Assembly: GCF_001949145.1 (NCBI RefSeq)
Contig: NW_019091452.1
Span: 64,001-124,000 of the forward strand
Direction: 5' to 3'
Length of the DNA: 60,000 nucleotides
Source: Acanthaster planci
Lineage: Eukaryota > Echinodermata > Asteroidea > Valvatida > Acanthasteridae
The translations under genes and the position numbers were made by a program. The notes under the pieces were generated by a model, which was not told the DNA's origin, ran no database searches, and saw nothing but the letters and a program-made list of their open reading frames with translations. Each line of letters opens with the position of its first letter. Positions within the stretch are counted from its first letter, which is position 1. Of the stretch, positions 36,301 to 48,300 are shown piece after piece.

Positions 36301-39300
36301 GAAAACATGCTACCATCTGTCTTTCTTTTGCCACGTGGGGGTGCACTTCAACTCAGGGCAGACAAACACGAGGAAATATCATTCTTCTTTATATCATCAT
36401 TCTTAATAATTTAAATCTCTGATCTTGCGTCCATTTGTTATTCGTGCCATTTTTGTCTTGTGTGAGAACATTTCATTTACTGAAGTTCTCGGACTCGGAA
36501 CAGGCTCAGATTCACGTGCGGTAGTCTTTAACTCTGCAACACTTCAGAGTATGATGTATGGTACAGTGTGTTGTTTAAAGGTTGATGGATCTGGGGTGGC
36601 CTATTTCATGATGGGACTTCTGAGTCGTATTATAGCATTTTTGAAGCAACTTGACCCTCGAGAAGCGCTGGCATCGGACAATAGAGAAAATATGCTCAAT
36701 AAAGAAGAGATGTGGCTAAATCGAAGCAAAAAAGGTCCGGCGGGTGTTGCATGCTTTTCATTCTAGTCTAAGACAATTAACGTTTAGGGAATACATGTAC
36801 ACATCTAAGATGCAAAGTTTAGCTCTGCGTACTCAAAGATAATCATCTCACAAAATTTAAAAAGGTTTGTGTCAAGGAATAAGTCTCTTACCGACCAGGC
36901 ATCGTCAGAGGCGATGCTCTTCTGACCTTTGAACCATTGGTTCCCCTGGGTACCGTACTTTGTGAAGATCAAAGTGTCCAAGTTGTTACTGCGGAGGTAG
37001 ACATTCAGACGGTCCACGTGGCGGCCGTACATGTTGTACCAGAAGGTCAAGCAGCGAGACTGGCTGGGATTCTGCCTCGGGGACATGATACGTGCCTTGT
37101 CTCCTTGGACACTATTGGAGGCCTCAATGTAGATATACCAGCCTGAGATCAAATCACGCAAAGCAATGTAACCAGATCAAATCTCATCAAATCAGATCTG
37201 ATCCGATTAAATAAAATCAAATTGAATTAGATCAGAAGAGATCAGATCAAGATCAAAATCAAGACCAAAATCAACACCAGAAAGAAACATTTAAACAAAA
37301 TCACAATCAAAATCACATTCTTTCATTCTGTAAAATTAATTAAGAATTCTGATCATATTCCACTCAAAATTAAGTCTATTTTCATAGAAATGCAAACTTA
37401 CACTACAAAACAAACACCTCAGTTTCCTCTAACGTAAACTAAAACAAAATTACAGGAAAAAATGGGACTAGCAACCTCATTTTGTGCAGTTTATAATAAG
37501 TTATTGTGCTCATAAACATTAATTTTGTGAGTATTTTCCAACCTGATCCTGTAGTGTGGTCCTGGTCGGGCCCAGTATGCGTACTACCTGTGCTGCCTCT
37601 CAGCCTCGTCCAATCAAAATTGTCGTCTTGGAGCTGGGTGTAGTTACACAAGTCCATCTCAAATGTGCAGTCCATGGCTGGAAGTACATGTAACATCGTG
37701 GATTTGTAATTGAAATTTAGAAATTTATTAGATTAACATAAATGTCGATGTATGTAACGTAAGACTTGAGGATGGATGATATTCAAATATTGGAGCTCCT
37801 AACTTATGGATTAATTATTTCAAGACTGCTTGCATTTCAAACCACAATGAATTCTGCTCAATAAGGCACTGAGATTTTCTCAGCTGCTGATATCCTTTCC
37901 TAAAACGTACAAAGTGTATTGGACAGAGAGAGATGTGCTGATGAACACCCAATCTGAGTTGCACCAGAAACTTTGGAGAATTTGTGTCCATCTCAGCCAA
38001 ATTCATAATGGAGCAGTACTGCATTAAATCCAACCGATTCACGCTTTTCAAACAGAATTGTTGCTCAAAATATGAGGGATCTTGACAACTGCCACAAAAG
38101 ATGATTGTGTTCTTTTTTCCCAGAAAAACAAAAACTCCTGACCCTATGTTTCTGAGATATAAACCTTAACGTCTTTCATCTGCTCTAACATATAATAGTT
38201 ACAGAACTTATAGTTAACTGATGGCAAGATTTTCAAGCCATTTCCCCCTGTAAAATATCTCTAAAATCAAGAGACAAGCAGACAGGGCGGACGCACTTAC
38301 ATGGAGCAGCTGGTGTGCTCCCAGGGACGCCAGCATAGCAGGAGACCGGTTCAATGTCCAAGTCATCCAGCGCGATGTCACCAACGACGTCACTGGCGTA
38401 GGTTGCCTCAAAAACAATCTGCCGGGAAAGAAGCGACATGAAAATACACCGGTTCAATTTTTGAGTACAACCAATGAGGCTTTTAGACAATATCCCACAG
38501 AAAAACTATGGTACAATTCGAATTGAATGTACTCTAAAACCATGAACTGATAGTTACTGAAGCCTTGTAATTCAAGGAATCGGGAATGATAGAATTATTT
38601 GAAAAAAATTGTCAAAAATGTTGATATATGTACACAAGCCTTCTAGTTGGAGTTATCTACCTTGAGTAGGAGCAACTCCTCATCGGTTGAAAGAGCCACG
38701 TTGGTGGGGAGGGTTCATTTTGTTGGTAGCATCCAACATTAACACATACATTTCTGAGTCGTTTGTGAACCAGCAAAGAGAAGTGCCCACCAAAGGGTCT
38801 ATTGCTAGGAATATTGCGCCCTCTCTTGGTCAAGCTCAGGGCTCATATTGAGACGTGGTAAATTCCTTCCCGAAAAGCAGACTGATATGTGGTAATGCTG
38901 GCATGCTTTTGTTATGAAAAAGGCATTTCAACATTACCATATAAAAACACAATTCGTGAAAATTATTTTCGGCAAGTTTTCCGCTTTTTGAAGGTGATTC
39001 ATTACAATGTTTGCTATAAGCAAACACATCAACTTTTCAATGTATTCCCTCACCTGGAAATCAGTGGTGCTCATGAGATCCACCTGGCCCTGTTGCCACA
39101 CGTCACCCTGGTCTCCAGTCAGACTCCACTTTCGGGTCGTCTGACCAGCATTGTCGAGGAAGTGGACATTCAGGTTACCCACGCCTTCAACAGGAAACAA
39201 ACCATGGAATACACATAGTTTTTCCAAGGTCTTTTGGGGGAGTAGGGTCCAATGAGAAGTTTTGTCACCATTTTAGTAAACTTTACTGACATTAGAAAAC

Positions 39301-42300
39301 AGTCTGATGTGGGATTGTATATTCTCTGCACAGTTTATTGTAAGATATTAAGATAGCGAGATGTGGATAACACTGCATTATACCGATGCTTCACAGAAAA
39401 TCCTTACCATAGAAATTTGCAATTTTGGCCAATGGGTTAAAGACAAAACATTTGCAAAATACTCCCTGAGTGCCTCTACAGTACATGCTCATCTGTGCCA
39501 AAAGCTTCCTTTGGTTCCCAACGATGATTCTGCTCAACCCAACACAGTGGGGCGAGTCATTTTGCTGAAAATGACTCAGTGGCTAAATCCTTGTGACCAT
39601 CCCAAGACCCAACAAGACCATCTCAAGGCCCCCTACGACCACCACAAGACCCCACACAAGACAAGACCCAGCTAGACCCAACAAGACCATCTCAAGACCA
39701 ACCAACTCAAGACCCAACAAAACCATTACAAGATCCAGCAAGACCAACAGAAGACCTTCCTCTGAATTCAAGTCACAAGGTATCCAAATGAACTCCTTGA
39801 TCCCTTTTCATACTGTTACTTTTGTCTGATCTGGTGACTGGTCTTGTGCCTGGTCTTGCGATGGTCAGAACTGCAACACTACTTCATCAATTATGATTAA
39901 GCTGTAGCTGTTTTTTTTTCACTGCTGATCTTTACCAAAGTTTCACATGAATTTAACAGAATCTGACAGAGAACAGATTTAAACCTTTTTACCATGGAAC
40001 CTACCAGAGTCCAGGAACTAAGCAAAACCATTGGATCCTGCTGGACCCAGCAGGCTTAAGGCTAAGGATACTTTTTAAAACACCATAGTCATCAAAGGTC
40101 GTCAACTTTACCTGCTGGTCCCTGACTGTTTTTTGCAACCTTCCCTCTGAACTCCAAAGACTGAAAATTTACTCCACTGGATTGCAGAGTCAACCCCTCC
40201 GACCGAAACTAGGTACCAGATGAATTTTGAGGTAATTTCTTCACTCCAGTTGCCTAAATTTTACTAGCGTTTCAACTTTCCGAACTATTTTAACCTACAT
40301 TTCTCGTGAGTTTCACTCAAAAACGTCTAGTCCTTTGTTTCACTGTTTTGGATCAAGACAGTTGCTCTCAATTGACAACTCAATTGGATAATAATAATGG
40401 AACTTGGCAAGCACAGAATTCACTGTAGAAAAACTTCAAACACTGACTTCTTCCAAAGGAAACCAAATAACATTTTTGACCCACCATCCCCAAACCAGTC
40501 TGAAGTTGGTATTTGTGATGTTGGACAATTCCACTCCTTCGGCTTTTTTTACACTTTAAAGTGATCCATGTTAAATTGAAATTCTGTCTGCAGTAAGCTT
40601 CTTATGGGTAGTGATAACTGTAAAACTGAAAATCTGAAGAGTGGACGTTCCACTATTTTAGGGTTATGAAGTTACCTACTTCACCCTGGTTTTGGGATGG
40701 TGGGTCACATCTGAGTTCCATCTTAAAAAAACTTCTTACATGCCTAAATATCTAAGGAATAAGAAGAAACTGATCATCACCTCTGCCGTACATGTGATAC
40801 CAAAAGTATAAACAGCCCTCGTTGGTCACAGGTAAGTGCTCGCTCACCAGCCAGGCATTATCACCAAAGAACAGACCCGAAGTCGACATTTCAGTGAATA
40901 CGTAGTAACCTGAATGAATGAATTGTGAGAAGAGCTTGAAAGGCAAAATTATCATCCCTTTGGTAGTCAGCAGAGGCTGACACGGAGTTTGCAGAAAGTT
41001 CTCCCGTGGTTGGCACAGCTTTGAATGGAAAATGCATACATGACACATTGGTATTCCAAGTTGGAACAAGTAAACAGATCTCAAACCTTTGTCGCAACCG
41101 AAATAATTTCATTCGCCTAAAAGTAAACTAGTGAACTTCACGTACAAGCCTGGATAAACATGGGCAGTGATGAACCTTGCAATCCATGTAATTAGTTAGT
41201 CAAATCTCACATTTCCAGTTTATTTTTTTAAGACAACTTATGCCACCAAAAATAAAAAGTACGACATGCAATCAATCATACAAACAGTGTTGTACTTTCA
41301 TGGAAAGTGCCTAAAACGCATTGCACAACTTATACAGTACCATTGGCATTTATTGAAGAACCTTTGTTGATAACTATATCATTGATACAAATGAAAAATC
41401 CTGGACAATTTACTACCTATTCCAGAGTTGGTGGTGTGGTCAACGCTAGGTCCAGTGTTCAGGCTGGGGGTGACACCCGCACTCCGCAGCCAATCAAAGA
41501 CATCGTAAGAATCGTCGTTGGTCCAACCGCACATGTCCCGCTCAAAATCACAAAAACCTCGGGGAAAAAAATCAAAGTATTCTTAAATAGACGTAGTTTG
41601 GAAAATCGAAATATTAGGGTTTTTAGAAATTGAAAATACCAAAAAATTATAATCTTAGAGTTTCTTTGGATTGACATACAATTAAGTCTTACATATCTAT
41701 TTGTATGAAATTTGTCTCTCATTCAAAATTTATCAATACAGTTATTGTCGCATTGGTAAGTTTGTAAAATATCTCCCATTAACTTTAATAAACAGATCAT
41801 TTAACAATGTTTTTGTCAAAAAATTTTCCATCTTAGATGGTGTCATCAGGGTAAATGAACTTATAGGGTAACAAATCCACTATGTTATGAGTGTCTTGGA
41901 ACCCTTGAGACACGTGAGCCTTGCCCACAAGTAGTGATATCATAGCAGGTAGTCTAATCAACTCAAAGAATTTGAAGCCTCTTGAATTGGGTTCATGGAA
42001 ATGAACTGATGTAGAATGCAAACCGTTACCTTTAGAATGCTAGTCCAGAGTCCTACCCACACTTAAGGGATTCTATAGAGTATCGATGCTGTAATGTAAT
42101 GATTTAGCTTCGAGCCATCTTTGTGGTAAATGATGACCAAGTAAGAGGGTCTTTATAAAAATTGGACCTACGACATTCAGATCTCGAGTTTTAGATCATC
42201 TCACCTTGCCTAGAGCACTTGCCATCCACCACATCAACATCGTCGATAGCGATGTCACCGTTGGGGTTGGAACCTACTTCTGCTTCAAAGACCACCTTGA

Positions 42301-45300
42301 ATGGGTGTCCGGCAGAAACCGTTGCCTGCCCAAACCTCCACACGTTGTCCTGGTGACCTAGATAATGGATTATGAATATTTTTAAAGTGAACTTTATTTT
42401 CCTGATTACTTCAGAAAAAACATACATTGAAAATAAATGAATACAAAAATACTTTTCACAAAACTGGCGTTTCACAATAGTGCACCTCCAGGAATTTGCA
42501 AAGCACTGGCCAATCATAACGGGTGAAACCTGTGGAACCAATGCACCTTTGGAAAGGGTCAACAGATTTCGTGCATTGTGATTGGCCACCACGTTGCAAA
42601 CTCTTGCAAGCGAACTATTGTGAATCGCTCGTATTTTTAGCGGACTTCAAATGAATAATGCGTTGTTTGAAATAAGTTGGGTATTATCCATGGAAAGGAG
42701 TGTCTTTAAAATTTCTGAATGACAGCTAAGCTTACCTGTTTGTTGCCAGGTGGGGACGCTGTCCAAGTTTGTTACGAGGTCATGTGACTTGACCCATAGG
42801 GTGCCGACATTGTTACCGAACATGTGATACCAGAATCGCACGCATTCTCCATATGTGTCAGTTTGTCGGGCACTGAGGAGACGAGCTTTGTCACCTTGGC
42901 GACGGGGCGCACTTGTGATCACCAGTGCATACTTGCCTAAAAATGCAAAAGAGAAGAAGTTCTTAAGGCATTGGAGAAGGAAAAACCAATGAAGTAGTCT
43001 TTTAGGATGTCCTGTAAAACCTTCAGCTGGCTACCAAGAGTCAAAAAAACAAGTCACAAACTGTTACTTCCTGAGCTGGTTCTCTCCACATGATGAAAGC
43101 TGGGCTATTAATAAGTCATCAACTGGCTCCTGTGAACTCCTGCTATCAAATCAGGCACATTCATGAAGTCAGGGTACAAAACCTTAGATGGTTCCAAACA
43201 CACAATCAACACTGGTCTTTCAAGGGTGCACCGTGGTAAATAGGCCACAAATATGTACGCCGAGCTCATTAATAAAAGTTCGCAGTAATTTGCCATTATT
43301 CTTCCTTTAATTTTACATGTCAAGTCATCCTGAAAGACTCTTCCACAAAAATTTGCAGCCTGAAAAGTCTGAATTTAACATACCTTTATGTATTTTGTGT
43401 CTTGACTCCTTACTTTCAATCGTCTGATCGTATTAAGAATTGAAGCTGACACATACAGCCTCGTTTTCAAACGCAGAAGTGCAGAGATCGATGCTAAAAG
43501 TGTCGTTTTGGGATCCGTCTATTTAGCCAATTTGCAAAGGGATGCATTTTCAAAATGGCTACTTTTCTGGGCAGTGAAATTTCCTTCATTTTAGGGGTGA
43601 TCTGCTTGGGCGAGAATTTCTCAAAAATTCATTGGTCAACCCACTAAGAATTAAAGGAAAATGAAAGAGGATATGTCAAACATCATTTTTCTGTGCAGTG
43701 TGAACACCTGTGAGAGTTGTATTTTTTAAATATTTGTGAAGTATGGGGATTTAACACTGCTGTCTATGGGAATTTACTTGCTGAGGTGCACCCCTAAGTT
43801 TCCACCTGCTACCAACCAAGCTCATACCAAGGAATAAGGAAAATGGTAGGTTTCCAATGATGTGATTGATGGGGGCCTGGATATCGATCAACTGGCTCCC
43901 ATGAGCTACTACCAAATCAAACTCATAAATGCAGTGAGGGAACTTAACGCACTGACCTGTGCTGGTTCCCAGTGTGTGGTCAACAGGTGGCTGGGTCCCA
44001 ATCAATTGGCTCCCACTGGCTAACACCCAATCAAACTCATCGTTGAAGTCTTGAGTCCATGAACACAGACCGGTCTCAAATTCGCAATCCCCTGTAAGCA
44101 AAAACAAAAGAGGAAATGTTCTATCTTAACCAAAAAATGAAAATGCAATAAAACTTACAAGGAAGCCAAGAAAAAAGATCTATTTTAAAATTAGCCGAAA
44201 AGATTTAAGAAAAAGCCATTCTTTCAAAACTTGAACTCAAAGGCTACTCTAAGTACTTTTATCACAGAATTGCTTGATAGGATCTGGGTTGAGAACATTT
44301 CTGGGTACTATGTAAAGACAGGTCACTATTGAACAGTTCGATGCAGCGCATTTGATTGCTTCCTTCACACTTACCGAAGGTGTCGTCATGTGTTCAGACG
44401 AGTATGCACAATTCTCAGTAATAAACTAATGGTTTTAGGTTGCTAAAGGAGCCTAAACTGGGTCAAGATATTATGAAGAGATTAAATTTGCAAAATGAAT
44501 TTAAAGAAACAAACAGCCTAAAGACACATTTCTTGCTTCTTTTTCACAGAACGTAGTTGACGTGAGCTTACTGCTACTATATTAATCTGTTCTTAAAAAT
44601 GGTATTTAAAACGGCATTTAAATTCCAGCCTAAGTAACCGGCTCAGCGGATCAGTTTGACACCTAGGCCAGTCCCCAGAAAGCACGAGTAGACACATTCA
44701 CATACAAAGTGTGGCCATTCCTTTGTTCTCCTGTGGATAAGAAAACTCAGGGGAAATCCTCTTTTTTTCCAATTACAACAACTCCTTTGTGCGGGACTTT
44801 TCTGGAATTGTTCTTGTTTATTTTGCCACGGATAACCCTGACCCCAAAGTGCCTCTGAACCTGAGGGGAAAACATTGTGTGGAGATGTGTAAGTCCAAAC
44901 AATGCCATCACACCAATTATGTGTCTACATTGTGTGAGCCATGCCTGCACAATTAGTTTACCAGCTGCAGTGAATTACGATTTATACATGTAAGGTTGCG
45001 GCTGGCTCCCCGCTATTTTCTGTTATGTTAATCACATATTTGCTACTTGGAATATTGTCTGCATATATTAGTACATTTATGAAATTGGGGACACATACAG
45101 GTAGGAAATGATCCTCTTGTTACTGGACAGAAAGCTACTTACTTGTGGGTGGGCAGGCTCCATAGTAGATCAAGATATCATCTAACGCAATGTCACCTGT
45201 CCAAGTGTTTCCTGTTACACCTTCAAATATGACCTATGGTACAAAAAAACCAGAGGGGGGAATTGTAGTCAAGTCAGAAAAACAGAGTTGGAGTGTTATA

Positions 45301-48300
45301 GTCACCTCTTTCTGACTTGACTGATAACACTACACAGTTCAGACATTGGACACTAAACGCAAAACCCAAACTGTGGATATTGTGTAAGTGTTGTGCGCAT
45401 GGCTTGAGGGTGGAGAGTTGATTTTGGCTCCGCGAGGAATTGAAAGGTGATGATTCCTAACCCCAACAAAACCATGTTATATATGTGTGTTTAAAACAAT
45501 ACCATACCTCAGAAATACTCAGATGGAGCAAACAAGCATTGCGACCACTGATTGAGAACCATATCCATGTGAAAAAACCAGGCCATCGGTATATACACAC
45601 TGGGATGTTTGACTTGTGAGCATGCGTGCTTGGTCAAAAACAAATACAGTAACTGCATACTATATAAAGTAAAATATGACAAATGGACCACTGAGAGCTC
45701 AGCTCCCTATCATGAATATGTATGAGGTATGGTAATGGCAAATATATTACCTGCCACGTGTCGTCGCTCTGTACAGTGTACTGTGCCTTCAACCACATGT
45801 TGCCCTGCGTCTGGTGTCTGGTCCAGACTAAAGTCTCTGTCTGCCCTGCATTGAGGTAGACGTTGAGGGAGTTGACGGCCAGACCGTACATGTGATACCA
45901 GAATGTCAGGCACATGGGCTCATCATAGGTGGGCTCGTTGAACATGGAGGCCAGGCGGGCTTTGTCTCCGAGGACGCGTGGTGACGATGTCTCGATGAAA
46001 ACATAATGACCTTTGTAAGTATGAGAACAAGAAAAAACTCATTTTTCGATGCCCCATCAGGCTTTCATGATACAGTTGGTGGGTTAGACTGGCAGCAGCA
46101 AAATTGGACTTTAAAGTTGGTCTTTTGAAATAGATCCCTAACATCAACAGCATCTAAGGTCGACTTGAACTTGAAAAGGTCGGTAACTGTCCTGATTTCT
46201 TCTGACAAGAGATTCCATCCAGGAATTCTTCTTGGGTGGAGGGAGTACTTGGAACAAACTTTGTTGAAAGTGGGTCCTATGAATACTGGCCATGCGATCT
46301 ACACGATTGGTGAGACTTGTTGTGCCTACACGGTTGCTCGGTATTAATCCATGTGATTCCTTGTAAATCATGATGAGTCTGACTTTGGTGTGTCTTTCCT
46401 CAAGTGTATCCTATTCCTGGTTTGAAACTAATGAAGGTACACCTTTACATAAACTGGGCTACGAAAGCTTACAAAAATTTGAACAGCAGTGTCAACTGAC
46501 TAAGGATCAACTTTTGATCGACAATAAACTAAAGATGACTCAGAGTAGCGATTTCAAATTTGAACTTATTTGTGACAGAGCCATATAGATAATCGAACCT
46601 GGGTCAGTGTGTGCACATGGAGTATCCCACCTCTTATCACAGGGCCTATGTTTTACTGAATTTCTCACCTGTTGCGTTGCCATACGTGTGATCGAACCCA
46701 GGACCGGTGGTAGTGCTCGGCGTACCACCGCTGGTCCAAGTCCAGTCAAAGTCGTCGTCCGGCACTTGGATGTAGCCACAGAGATCAGTCTCAAAGGTGC
46801 AATTCAGGCTAGATCCTGCAATGGCAAATATACCGATGTTTGTAACATTTCCCGGAATTCCAGCATTCAATATCATCGTCATTAAGCATTTCTGGTACTA
46901 AAACAGTTCTTCAAAGGTGTCCCTGTATGAGCCTGAAGAAGGCTGTCGAGGTGGGACGAAAACCCCAGAAGAACATTCTGGGTAAACCCATAGAGTCAAG
47001 TAGGGACTCATCACAATAAAATCCACATGTGGACCGAGCAAAATCCAACCCGGACAACAGAGGTGCAAAGCGAGGAACTCAAGAACTGTATGTTAACCTA
47101 ACTGAAAATCGTAATAGTTCATACAAGATTTTTATTGTATAAAGTCTTTTATTTCTCTGTTGAATGTCTGCATACGTTATTTTAACTAAACCAGACCATC
47201 TTCAAATCTCAAAGCAAATTTCATAATTGGAAAGAACTCGACTACAAATTTAAATGTGATGAAGGTTTGGGGTGCCTTCTGCCTAAAACATTGAGTCCAC
47301 CAGTTCGCTTCTGAACATAGCACAGTCACGAGATCTTTCACCTGATGTCAGAAACCTTCATTCTATTCACAGCTCCATTGTGCGAAATGCCCCAAAACGT
47401 ACAAGTCTGAAACAGGGAGAAAGTTGAAGGGACAAAAGGGGTTCAGCTTACGGACACACTTGCTGCCTCGTTTGAGAACAACATCGTCAATGGCAACATC
47501 GCTGGTGTAGTTGGCTCCAATCACCCCCTCCAAGAGAACTTGAAAGGTCTGGATGTTGGTGATATCAACCTGTTCAAAGTGCCACTCGTCGCCTTGGTTA
47601 CCGCTGATGGTTAACACATTGCTGAGGAGGAAGTTGTCCAGGTCATTGGTGTAGACATTTAAGTCGCCGATGCCAGCACCCAGCATGTGGTACCAGAACT
47701 CAAAGCAGCCTCGGGACAAGGGATCAAAGTGTTCGGACACCAGCCAAGCCTTGGAGCCAGTGGAATAGGAAGATGCCTCAATGTAAATGTAGAAACCTTT
47801 GCCAAATAAGAAGCATGAGAAAACAAAAGCAAAATGAAGATTTAATCATGTTGGTCATGTCGGTTCAACAAGGTTCTTTGTACAAAATACCCTGAAAGTC
47901 CTTAAACGAAAGATACTGTTCTAAACATGAAATCAGGCAAGATGTGGTGAAATTTAAGAATATCTATCCCAAAACTGGTTGCACAAATAAAAGAGGGTGA
48001 AACTTTTTCTGTTTCAATTAGATAGGCCCATTATCTTCAAGCCACTTTGGAGTTGAAAGTCTTTCAAAGAATTTTACATGAGTCAACAGGAACCCTCAAC
48101 ATTCTTCACCCACACGGTGTATATAAAACTGAGAGATACATCAAAACAAAACTCCCCTTTATGTAAACTTGAGAATGACCGGCATTAAGGCTCAGTTTGG
48201 GGATTTGTCCTGAATTCTGTACCTGATGAAGAGTTTGTGGTGTGGTCGACGGCCGGCCCGGTTGCTACACTCGGTGTGCCACCGGTACTCCGCGTCCAAT

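Noticed and set aside
36425-36766. 113-codon plus-strand frame in the intron after exon 26
   Set aside because: No family resemblance, no flanking splice signals that join it to anything, and a frame this long is expected by chance in 60 kb.
46816-47451. Second retroelement near 46930 (GCCTGAAGAAGGC motif)
   Set aside because: The phrase resembles the 3' regions of some retrotransposons, but I could find no coding or terminal structure to support a call.
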